DNA from: Minisyncoccota bacterium
Lineage (GTDB): Bacteria; Patescibacteriota; Minisyncoccia; Minisyncoccales; PEYH01
Assembly: GCA_028713795.1 (NCBI GenBank)
Contig: JAQTNP010000003.1
Location: 1 to 24,623, forward strand
Direction: 5' to 3'
Length of the DNA: 24,623 nt
Made by a program: the position numbers and the translations under genes. Of the stretch, positions 1 through 7,970 are shown piece by piece. The number at the start of each line of letters is the position of its first letter. The stretch's first letter is position 1. Under the pieces are notes generated by a model. It did no database searches. It had not been told where the DNA came from and saw nothing but the letters and a program-made list of their open reading frames with translations.

Positions 1-2
1 TA

Positions 3-119
3 GTTCAGGGGTCTGATGGAACCGAAACTCCCTCAGAGGCCGTTTATTGGCTGTTAACAACCCCGGCAAGCGGAGTGTCTGGATCCTGCCAGGGAACCAA
101 CTATTTTGAAGCTCAATAA
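3..119 (+). CDS. C-terminal tail of a truncated protein, probably a surface protein
   Basis: Only the last 38 codons are inside the window; the reading frame is open from the window edge to a TAA stop. The tail is rich in Ser, Thr, Gly and Pro with one Cys, and ends in NYFEAQ. There is no hydrophobic segment, so this end is not a membrane anchor. It lies 35 bases before a run of genes for secreted or TM-anchored proteins in the same orientation, which suggests (inference) that it belongs to the same surface-protein cluster. The composition resembles low-complexity C-termini of secreted proteins, but no family can be assigned from so short a piece. Confidence 0.55.
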   Translation, partial: VQGSDGTETPSEAVYWLLTTPASGVSGSCQGTNYFEAQ

Positions 120-154
120 ATTCTGTTTGTTTAAAAATAGATTTAATATTTAGT

Positions 155-1138
155 ATGAGGTTTTTACCTAATCGATCAATAAAATATATTCTGTTTCTAT
201 CTGTGATTTTTTTTGTTTTCCCCTTGATAACTAAGGCAGGATTTGGACTTTCCCCTGGATATATAAAGATAGATAATGCCTTAAGGGGATCTTCTTTTGA
301 AAAAGTATTTGTAATTTCAAGGTCTAATCCAGTAGGAAATCTAATAGTAACAGTTGAACCGCTTGGAGATACGGCTGAATGGTTTCAGTTTGACAGGGGG
401 AATAAATTTACATACCCGGAAGGGGAAAAACAATTCCCGATTAAATCAATCGTAACTATTCCTGGAGGGACTCCCAATGGAACATATACGGGAAAGATAA
501 GGTTCTCTGGATCAGCCGATGCTGCTGATAATAAAGAGGGGGCAAGTGTCAGTATTACAATGGGGGCATTGGCTGATATAAGCATTACTGTTACTGACAA
601 GGAGATGAAGGGATTCAGATTAATTGGCTTGCAGGCCGAGAAAGCAGTTCAAGGCGAATCTCTTGTTTTATCCCTTATCTTGGAAAACACCGGTAATGTA
701 GATATCCAGCCAAGCTATATCATTGCAGAAATTTTTGATAAATTTTACAAACTTCAATTAGCAACATTCAGGGTTTCTAAATTCAATGGATCTGTCAAAG
801 TAGCCAGTTCTGGAAAAGTTTTGGCTACGGTTCCATGGACTATTCCTGATGCTGGAAATTATTGGGCAGAGATTTCTGTCTTTGGAGATAAAAATCAATT
901 AGTGGCAAAAGAAAAATTGCCCTTTGATGCTTCTCCAGGAACAGGATTATTGGCAACAGTAGACAAGGGTTCTATAATGTATTTCGTCCTAGGAGGAATA
1001 ATAATATTTTTGGTAATTGTAATTATTGTTTTTGTAATTCTTCTAATAAATATAAGAAATAAGCAGACAAAAGAATTAGCAGAAATGACCAAGCATTTAA
1101 TGAAGCTTGTTAAAAACAAAAATGGAAAGAAAGAGTAA
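155..1138 (+). CDS. Secreted, C-terminally membrane-anchored Ig-like protein
   Basis: 327 aa. The N-terminus has basic residues followed by a hydrophobic stretch (about residues 10-27), a typical signal peptide. The body (about 30-270) is beta-rich, with a segment around 160-250 containing LENTGNVDIQP, the pattern of COG1470/CARDB-like Ig-fold domains that cover extracellular parts of bacterial envelope proteins. A strong transmembrane helix (about 275-300) is followed by a Lys-rich cytoplasmic tail, so the protein is probably held in the membrane with its bulk outside. Its 3' end overlaps the ATG at 1122 of the next gene by 17 bases, suggesting coupled translation. A TAATAT -10-like hexamer lies at 144-149, 5 bases before the ATG. 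No enzymatic motif is visible; role in surface structure or adhesion is inference. Confidence 0.75.
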   Translation: MRFLPNRSIKYILFLSVIFFVFPLITKAGFGLSPGYIKIDNALRGSSFEKVFVISRSNPVGNLIVTVEPLGDTAEWFQFDRGNKFTYPEGEKQFPIKSIVTIPGGTPNGTYTGKIRFSGSADAADNKEGASVSITMGALADISITVTDKEMKGFRLIGLQAEKAVQGESLVLSLILENTGNVDIQPSYIIAEIFDKFYKLQLATFRVSKFNGSVKVASSGKVLATVPWTIPDAGNYWAEISVFGDKNQLVAKEKLPFDASPGTGLLATVDKGSIMYFVLGGIIIFLVIVIIVFVILLINIRNKQTKELAEMTKHLMKLVKNKNGKKE

Positions 1139-2998
1139 AAAAAAATTCTAATTTTCGCCTTTCTAGTCTTTTTTACGGGAATTTCTTTTGTTAGTGCAAA
1201 TGATACGGTAAACACCTCAACTCAGGTCATAGACTCAACGGGACCAATAATTAGCAATATAAGTTCAACTATATTAAGCAATAGTTCTGTTTTTATTACC
1301 TGGACTACAAACGAATTAAGCACTTCCGTTGTTGATTACGGAAAAACACAGGCATTAGGATCAACTAATAGCAGTCTTTCTTTGGTAACTTTTCATTCTA
1401 TCACTTTAAATGATCTTTCTAGCGGAACTACTTATTATTACAGATTAACTAGCGCTGATTCTAATGGAAATAGCACAACAGATAACAATGGAGGAGCTTT
1501 TTATGCTTTTACAATTCCTTCTAATAATTTTGTCCCACCGCCAAGCAGCGGAAGATCGGCTCCACAATTTTTAGAAATTGATGAAAGCAAAATACTTTTA
1601 AATAATAATTCTGAGTTTACAAAATATTTAATAATAGATATTGCTTTAAATCTTTCGGGCATATCAAGTTTTAGAATAGGGGACAGCAGCAATCTAAATG
1701 ATCAAGGATGGCAGGGATTCGTTGCTAAAACTTCAAAAAGCATTGGCGAGGGCGATGGAAAGAAATCAATATATTTCCAATTTATGAATGGGGAGGGATT
1801 AACTAGCAAGGTAATAGAAAAAACTATTGTTTTAGATACTAACCCTCCTTCCGCCCCAACTAATTTTACTGTCAAATACATAGATAATTATCTAGAAATA
1901 GGTTTTCAAAAACCAAGCGATGGGGATGTTGCTGGTTTTAGATTATTCAAAAGCGAATCCGGTTTTATAACTGATCCTTTTGGCAATGAACAGATAATTA
2001 TGGAAGGAAGGTCGGAAAGCACGATTGATAAAAATGTAAATCCGCAGACGAAATACTATTATTCCGTATTTTCCTATGATTATGTTAGAAATTATTCTTC
2101 TCCGGCAATAGCTGAAATTATTATTCCTCCTTATGTAAAAGAAGAAAAAGAAATTATTGCGACAGATAAAGGAATAAAAACATTTGAATTTGAGCCGCAG
2201 AAACAGAACTTGGAAATAGAAATAGGTAATAAGCTGGAGGATTTATCTATTTCTCAAAAAACTTTCCGTTATCTCGAAAATTCTCCTATAAATATTACAA
2301 TTCCCGAAAATGATTTTTTAAAAAAAACGGATGATTTAGTTTTAAAAGTAGGGATGGATCTTTTATATGGTCTTAAAAGAATAGAAAATGTCTGGACTGC
2401 CAAGATAGACGTTCCAGGAGAACAAAAAAGCTATCTTCTAACCCTGGAAGTAATTAAAGAAGATGGAACAAAAGAGATAATAGAGCTGGGCCAAGTATTA
2501 GTGGACCCGTTTGGGCATGTTTATCAGGATGTCATAGAACCTCACTTAATATTGTTTAAGAATGGCTTTTGGTCATGGGAACAAGTCCACAAAAAGAATA
2601 TGCTGGAAAAGGTTAAGGTTTTTCTTTACCAATATAATGATTCATTAAAAGATTGGCAATTATTTGAGGCCAGCAGATATGGCCAGAGGAATCCTCAAAT
2701 TACGGATAAAGAAGGCGCCTATGGTTTTCTTGTTCCAAGGGGACTGTATTAGCTTGAAGCGATAAAGATTGGATTCGGAGAAAAAGATATGGAATCGTTT
2801 GAAGTAAAAAACCAGATAATTAATAAAGATATAGAATTATCTTCTGTTACCATTAATTGGTGGTATGTTGATGAGAATAGGGAAGTTATCCTCTTAATTA
2901 TTCTTCCTATTATTTTCATAATTGGTATAATAATTGTAAGGGCAATAAAAAAACGTAAGAAGATCAAAGTTATCTACGATGGTTTTTCAATCAAATAG
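1122..2998 (+). pseudogene. Large FN3-type TM-anchored surface protein, interrupted by a frameshift and an in-frame TAG
   Basis: Three pieces read as one roughly 625-aa protein. The natural start is ATG 1122, giving MERKSKKK, but this frame stops at once unless it shifts by -1 in a nine-A run (1137-1145). After the shift it continues as ILIFAFLVFFTGISFVSA, a perfect signal peptide, and stays open to a TAG at 2750-2752. Beyond the TAG the same frame continues (LEAIKIGF...) to a TM helix with a Lys/Arg tail, ending at 2998. Domains: an FN3 domain of the purple-acid-phosphatase-like kind (TWTTNELSTSVVDYG), a second FN3 (PPSAPTNFTVKY), a beta-rich C-terminal region, then the TM anchor. The main open piece is 1382-2752, though its TTG start is artificial. 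Either a decaying gene, recoding, or assembly errors. It overlaps the next gene by 20 bases. Confidence 0.8.
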
Positions 2999-4328
2999 AA
3001 AATTTGTTGCCTTCTTTATTGCTGGAATAATATTCTCTGTTTTTGTATTTGTGAATTTCTCTAAAGCCCAGACAAATCCAGGGTTGCAAATCCTGCTATC
3101 CGGAAAACTTTCGGATTCTGAAAATCAAGAAGTGCAAATAGGAGAATTTAATATGAATTTTGCCCTATATGAAACAGCTTCTTCTACTGATAATATATGG
3201 AGCGAGGTGTTCAGCGGCGATAACAAAGTAATAGTTGAGAATGGAATTTTTCAGGTAAGTTTAGGGCTGCGCAATCCTTTCTATGTTGATTTTGAGAATA
3301 ATACGTATCTTTTAGGAGTAAGTATCGGGGGAACAGAAGATGTTCCCCAGTGGGATGAAGAAATGTCTCCTCGCATTGCAGTAACTACTTTAAAAAATCT
3401 CTTATTCTCCGGAAAGATAATAATGACTGAGGAGGAATTAGTAAATGCTTTAATCGAAGAGTTTAAAAATAACTCATCAGGCACAGATCAGCTAACCCAA
3501 ACTGCTTTTATCAACTTCTTAAAACAAAAGCTTGCTCAGGCGGGTACAAGCGCTGTTATTATTTCTCCAAACACGATAAGTTTGCTCTTGGAGGAAGTGC
3601 TTAAAATACAGGAAGAATATGAACAAAGCCTGGAAAAACAAACTTTCTGGCAATCATTGTTAAATTTCTTTACAGAAATATTTGATGCTCTTGCTGAAAA
3701 ATTGGGAAAGATATCTGATAAGATAGGGGAGATATTCAATAGATTGGATACTATTGATCAGGGAGTTGAAAGAATAATTAACATTCTTGAGAATCAAACA
3801 GTAAACTCTACTCAAACGATAGTTCCAATTGTTACTCAGCAGCCGAGTATTAGTTATGATGCAAACTTCTTAGTAAAGGATCTTGGGAAAACAATGCTCA
3901 AATCCGGAGAAACAACTATCAGGGTGTTTTCCCAATATATCACGGAGAATACAAAGATATTTATCCTCCCGATAGAAGAAATACAAGATATCTGGTGGAT
4001 ATCTGATAGGCAAATAGGAAACTATTTTGAAATATCCATTACCCAATCCCAAGGGCAGGATCTGAATTTTGAATACTGGATAATTGTTCCAAAAAATGAG
4101 TTGCCGCCAGAACCAATCATTATTCCTGAAATACCAATTATAGAAACACTCCCTGCCGAGCCAATAGTGCCAGAAGATGTAGTGGAAGAAAATCCAACGG
4201 TAGAAATAATTGAAGCTCCAGCAGAAGAAATTCCTCAGGAAACACCGCTTGAGAATATTGAAATTCCGACAGAAGAGATTCCAGAAGAAATTCCGGAAGC
4301 AATAGAAGAAGTAACAAGCCCGCTATAG
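2979..4328 (+). CDS. Secreted protein with a Pro/Glu-rich C-terminus
   Basis: 449 aa. Signal peptide at residues about 8-30, cleaved near SKAQ. Residues about 35-140 form a beta-rich domain of the kind (FALYETA...WSEVFSGDN...NGIFQVSLG) that opens many large bacterial surface and tail-fibre-like proteins. Residues about 145-265 are helical and probably coiled (EEVLKIQEEYEQSLEKQ, EKLGKISDKIGEIFNRLDTI). A second beta domain follows, then about 75 residues of Pro/Glu/Ile-rich low complexity (repeats of EEIPEEIPE type), which likely form an extended stalk or wall-spanning tail. No TM segment apart from the signal is visible. The start ATG lies inside the end of the previous gene (20-base overlap). 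The stop codon sits inside the terminator hairpin. Function unknown; a structural surface role is inferred. Confidence 0.75.
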   Translation: MVFQSNRKFVAFFIAGIIFSVFVFVNFSKAQTNPGLQILLSGKLSDSENQEVQIGEFNMNFALYETASSTDNIWSEVFSGDNKVIVENGIFQVSLGLRNPFYVDFENNTYLLGVSIGGTEDVPQWDEEMSPRIAVTTLKNLLFSGKIIMTEEELVNALIEEFKNNSSGTDQLTQTAFINFLKQKLAQAGTSAVIISPNTISLLLEEVLKIQEEYEQSLEKQTFWQSLLNFFTEIFDALAEKLGKISDKIGEIFNRLDTIDQGVERIINILENQTVNSTQTIVPIVTQQPSISYDANFLVKDLGKTMLKSGETTIRVFSQYITENTKIFILPIEEIQDIWWISDRQIGNYFEISITQSQGQDLNFEYWIIVPKNELPPEPIIIPEIPIIETLPAEPIVPEDVVEENPTVEIIEAPAEEIPQETPLENIEIPTEEIPEEIPEAIEEVTSPL

Positions 4329-4338
4329 CGGGTTTTTT
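4319..4338 (+). terminator. Intrinsic terminator ending the surface-protein cluster
   Basis: Perfect palindrome CCCGCTATAGCGGG followed by six T. The TAG stop codon of the upstream gene (4326-4328) forms part of the loop and stem, so the gene ends inside its own terminator. It separates the surface-protein cluster from murD. Confidence 0.9.
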
Positions 4339-4367
4339 GATTAGAGATTTTATGCTAATCTAAAAGC

Positions 4368-5738
4368 ATGGATTTAAAATTCTTAGAGAATAAGTCTGTT
4401 CTTATCCTTGGTCTTGGCAGAGAAGGGGAGGCAACTTTCAGATTATTAAGGAAGAACTTTCCAGAAAAGATAATATATTTGGCTGACCAAAATGAATTTA
4501 GGAAGCTACCAATCAAGTTGAGAAGATTATTAGAAAAAGACGGAAATGCAATATTATGCTTAGGCAAAAACTATTTAGAGTCAGTTAAGAATGTGCAAAT
4601 TATTTTTAAGACTCCGGGGATTCCTGAAAAAACACTGAGCCCGTATCTTAATAGCGGCATAAATGTTTTTTCTCAAATGGAAATATTTCTAAAAGAAAAA
4701 AGAAATAATTGCATAGGAATAACTGGAACAAAGGGAAAAAGCACTACTTCTTCTTTGATATATCATATTTTAAAAAATAGCAGTTTTAAATCAAAGCTAA
4801 TTGGAAATATCGGCAAGCCTGTATTTTCCTATCTCCAAACAAACAAAAAGGAAAGGTTCGTAATAGAGCTTTCGTCCCATCAGTTAAACAGAGTTCAGGT
4901 AAGTCCTCATATTGCCGTATTTTTGAATATATTCAGAGAGCATCTTGATTATTATAATAATTTTAATGAATATTTTCAGGCAAAGCAGAATATATTCAAA
5001 TGGCAAACAAAAGATGATTATCTTGTATATAATAGCGATTTCCAGCAATTAAAAAATTTAGCGAAACAAAGCGGGGGACATTTAGTTTCTTTTGGCTTTG
5101 AAGGCAGGCCAAAAATACAAATAAAAGATGATTGGATACGCTATGCAAACCAGAAAATAGTAAAAAGAGAAGATATTCCTTTAAAAGGAGAGCATAATAT
5201 TCTAAATGTCATGGCAGCAATAGCTGTGGCAAAAATATTAAGAATTCCCAATAGAAAGATAGCTGGAGCGATAAAGACATTTAAGCCACTGAAACATAGA
5301 ATGGAGCTTTTTGCCAACTACAATGGGATTGATTTTTACAATGATTCTATTGCTACGATTCCTGAAGCAACAATACAGATGATAAATTCAATTCCTAATA
5401 TAAATACGTTGATACTGGGAGGCCTTGATAGGGGACAGGATTTTAAATCTCTGGCTGAAAGAACAATTCAGAAGAAGATAAAGAATATAATACTTCTTCC
5501 TGAAAATCATAAGAGAATAGCCAAGGCAATATCTAAGACAAAAGGCAGGAAACCAAAAATATATTTTGCCAAGAACATGAAAGAAGTAGCTCATATGTCT
5601 TTTAAAAATACTAAAGGGGGCGCTTGCGTTCTATCTCCAGCTTCTGCCAGCTATAATCTATTTAAGAATTTTGAGGAAAGGGGAAATAGGTTTAAAAAAA
5701 TTATTAAAGATTTGATAAAAAATGGAAAAAACGATTAG
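4368..5738 (+). CDS. murD: UDP-N-acetylmuramoyl-L-alanine--D-glutamate ligase
   Basis: 456 aa, the normal MurD length. It adds D-Glu to UDP-MurNAc-L-Ala in the cytoplasm, using ATP. An N-terminal Rossmann-like domain (LILGLGREGEA) is followed by the Mur ligase P-loop GTKGKST (residues 120-126), the FLNIFREHLDYY segment (about 185-196; usual form LN..DHLD), Lys206 in YFQAKQNIF as the likely carbamylated lysine, NDSIATIPEA for the usual NDSKATN.EA, LGGLDRGQDF, and the C-terminal LSPASASYNLFKNFEERG. It starts a murD-ftsW-murG run and overlaps ftsW by 17 bases. An extended -10-like TGCTAATCT ends 6 bases before the ATG, compatible with a leaderless mRNA. murC, murB, murF and mraY are not in the window. 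Confidence 0.96.
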   Translation: MDLKFLENKSVLILGLGREGEATFRLLRKNFPEKIIYLADQNEFRKLPIKLRRLLEKDGNAILCLGKNYLESVKNVQIIFKTPGIPEKTLSPYLNSGINVFSQMEIFLKEKRNNCIGITGTKGKSTTSSLIYHILKNSSFKSKLIGNIGKPVFSYLQTNKKERFVIELSSHQLNRVQVSPHIAVFLNIFREHLDYYNNFNEYFQAKQNIFKWQTKDDYLVYNSDFQQLKNLAKQSGGHLVSFGFEGRPKIQIKDDWIRYANQKIVKREDIPLKGEHNILNVMAAIAVAKILRIPNRKIAGAIKTFKPLKHRMELFANYNGIDFYNDSIATIPEATIQMINSIPNINTLILGGLDRGQDFKSLAERTIQKKIKNIILLPENHKRIAKAISKTKGRKPKIYFAKNMKEVAHMSFKNTKGGACVLSPASASYNLFKNFEERGNRFKKIIKDLIKNGKND

Positions 5739-6822
5739 AAAAACTAAGCCTGATTTTATTCTTATAATTTCTTCTTTCCTTTTGATCTTGCTTGGTTTTA
5801 TAGCCTTGGCCAGCGCCTCTGGACCATTATCTATAGAGCTTACAGGAAACAGTTGGTATTTTTTTAAACATCAGCTTGTCTTAGGACTTGGCCTTGGTTT
5901 AATATCAATGTTTGTTTTATATAAAATTAATCCTGAATTTTTAAGAAAATTTTCATTTTTAATATTTGCCGCAACAGTATTATTGACCTTGGCGGTTTTT
6001 TTGCCAAAAATAGGGTCTATGGTCTCTGGGGGGAAAAGATGGATAGAGATATTCGGTATCAGCTTCCAGCCATCTGAATTCTTAAAATTAGGTTTTATTT
6101 TATATCTGTCTGCTTGGATACATAAATTTAAAGCCGCTAAGGAAAAATTTAAGACTGTTTTAATCCCTTTTTTAATAATACTTCTATTAGTTTCAACTAT
6201 TCTAATTCTTCAAAAAGATCTGGGGACGTTGATTGTAATATTTGTAATAAGCGCTTTTATATATTTTACGGCTGATACGCCATTTTCCCATACTGCAATT
6301 ATTATTGCTTTAGCGCTGATTGCTTTCGCTTATCTTATCTTCTTTGAACAGTATAGAATGAATAGATTAATGGTATTTTTGAATCCAGACATTGATCCTC
6401 AAGGAACAGGGTATCATATAAAGCAAGCTATAATCTCTGTTGGATCAGGGGGGCTATTCGGAAGGGGATTGGGCTTGGGGGAACAGAGATTTGGCTTTAT
6501 CCCAGAGCCAACAACTGATTCCATATTTGCCATTTTTGGAGAAGAAGCTGGATTCATGGGAACATTTTCTGTTGTTTTGCTTTTTATCGTTTTTGCCTGG
6601 AGAGGAATCAAAATTGCCAAAGAACAGAATGATGAGTTCTATAGATCAATAACCATAGGAATTACGACATGGTTCGTATTTCAGGCTATAATTAACATGG
6701 GAGCCATGATAGGAATATTGCCTATGACAGGAATTCCTTTGACCTTTTTAAGTTATGGCGGATCAGCTCTTTTAAGCGAGCTGGCTGCGCTAGGAATATT
6801 ATTAAAAATATCTAAGAGATAA
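5722..6822 (+). CDS. ftsW: SEDS-family peptidoglycan polymerase FtsW
   Basis: 366 aa with about ten transmembrane helices. SEDS glycosyltransferases polymerise lipid II into glycan strands, FtsW at the division septum with a partner class B PBP. Seen here: GGKRWIEI...SFQPSEFLKL (about 103-123), the central QKDLGT (164-169), RMNRLMVFLNPDIDPQGTGYH, and PEPTTDSIFAIFGEEAG with Asp266 at the place of the catalytic Asp (E. coli FtsW D297). The end carries the typical LPMTGIPLTFLSYGGSALL. The start ATG lies within the 3' end of murD. FtsW is preferred over RodA because of its place between murD and murG, as in dcw clusters; the sequence alone does not fully separate the two. Confidence 0.93.
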   Translation: MEKTIRKTKPDFILIISSFLLILLGFIALASASGPLSIELTGNSWYFFKHQLVLGLGLGLISMFVLYKINPEFLRKFSFLIFAATVLLTLAVFLPKIGSMVSGGKRWIEIFGISFQPSEFLKLGFILYLSAWIHKFKAAKEKFKTVLIPFLIILLLVSTILILQKDLGTLIVIFVISAFIYFTADTPFSHTAIIIALALIAFAYLIFFEQYRMNRLMVFLNPDIDPQGTGYHIKQAIISVGSGGLFGRGLGLGEQRFGFIPEPTTDSIFAIFGEEAGFMGTFSVVLLFIVFAWRGIKIAKEQNDEFYRSITIGITTWFVFQAIINMGAMIGILPMTGIPLTFLSYGGSALLSELAALGILLKISKR

Positions 6823-6826
6823 ACAT

Positions 6827-7957
6827 ATGAAAATAGTATTTACTGGAGGCGGAACTGGCGGACATATTTTTCCAATAATAGCTGTTGCCAGAGAATTAAA
6901 AACAATTTGTATCCAGAAAAAAGAAAAATTAGAAATGTTTTTTATTGGGCCGGGAGATAATAATTTGGTAAAAACATTAAATAAGGAAAATATTTTTGTA
7001 AAAATTATCCCTGCTGGAAAATTAAGAAGATATTTTTCTTTTAAAAATATTTCTGACATATTATTTAAAATCCCCGCAGGAATATTTAAGGCAAGGGTGT
7101 TCTTAATGAAAATCAGGCCCGATGTCATCTTCAGTAAGGGAGGCTATGGTTCTTTGCCAGTTGTATATGCTGCAAAAATATTAGATATACCGGTGATAGT
7201 CCATGAATCAGATGCTGCTGTAGGCATGGCAAATAGTAAAGCATTTAAATCAGCCAAGATTATAATGACTGGTTTTCCATTAACGAATAATTTGGCTCCA
7301 AAAGAAAAAACAATATTTTTGGGCAATCCCTTAAGAAAAGAATTGCTTGATGGAAAAAAAGAAGAGGGGATTAAGATATTTAAGATAACTCAGCAGAAGC
7401 CCATTCTTTTGGTTCTTGGCGGATCTCAGGGGGCAGTGAGGATAAACAATGCGGTTCTAGAATCATTGAATAATATTTTAGATTTCTTTGAAATAATTCA
7501 TCAATGCGGAGATGCAAATTTTGAAGAAATGAAGATGCAGAGTAATATAATATTCCAGCAGAATCCTGAAAAGGAAAAATATTACCATTTATATGGATTT
7601 CTTAACGAAGAACAGATGAAGCATGCTTTGAAAATATCAAATCTGGTTATCACCAGGGCTGGAGCCGGCACTATTTTTGAAATTCTGGCCTGCGGAATTC
7701 CAAGCATTCTAGTTCCATTAAAAGAATCTGCCCAAAATCACCAGCAGAAAAATGCCTACTTTGTCCAAGAAAGGGGAGCGGGCATAGTAGTAGAAGAACA
7801 GAATCTGATGCCCAACTATTTAATTGAAAGATTAAAAAGGTTTTTCTCTTCTCCAGATATTTTAAAGGAAATGTCCAAAAAGGCATTGGAAATATCAATA
7901 CCAAATTCTGCTTACCGGATAGCCGATCTCATCATTGACTTTGTAAAGAAAAACTGA
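6827..7957 (+). CDS. murG: UDP-GlcNAc:lipid I N-acetylglucosaminyltransferase
   Basis: 376 aa, GT28 family. It transfers GlcNAc to lipid I at the inner face of the membrane to make lipid II, the substrate of FtsW. The N-terminal glycine loop GGGTGGH (residues 7-13) is complete, followed by SKGGYGSLPVV, the second G-loop GGSQGAVRINN, and the donor-binding region SNLVITRAGAGTIFEIL...NHQQKNA. The usual HEQN motif reads HESDAAVG, a variation in the acceptor region. The gene starts 4 bases after ftsW and ends in TGA, which shows that UGA is a true stop in this organism. The gltX promoter overlaps its 3' end. Confidence 0.96.
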   Translation: MKIVFTGGGTGGHIFPIIAVARELKTICIQKKEKLEMFFIGPGDNNLVKTLNKENIFVKIIPAGKLRRYFSFKNISDILFKIPAGIFKARVFLMKIRPDVIFSKGGYGSLPVVYAAKILDIPVIVHESDAAVGMANSKAFKSAKIIMTGFPLTNNLAPKEKTIFLGNPLRKELLDGKKEEGIKIFKITQQKPILLVLGGSQGAVRINNAVLESLNNILDFFEIIHQCGDANFEEMKMQSNIIFQQNPEKEKYYHLYGFLNEEQMKHALKISNLVITRAGAGTIFEILACGIPSILVPLKESAQNHQQKNAYFVQERGAGIVVEEQNLMPNYLIERLKRFFSSPDILKEMSKKALEISIPNSAYRIADLIIDFVKKN

Positions 7958-7963
7958 TTTAAT
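7935..7963 (+). promoter_or_regulatory. Probable promoter for gltX, leaderless type
   Basis: TTGACT, 17-base spacer, TTTAAT. The -10 box ends 7 bases before the gltX ATG at 7971, so the predicted transcript would begin at or next to the start codon. It lies inside the 3' end of murG. Confidence 0.5.
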
Positions 7964-7970
7964 ATATTAT

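Noticed and set aside
6440..6652. Frame of 70 codons within ftsW on the same strand
   Set aside because: Frame-shifted shadow of conserved ftsW sequence with no start context of its own.
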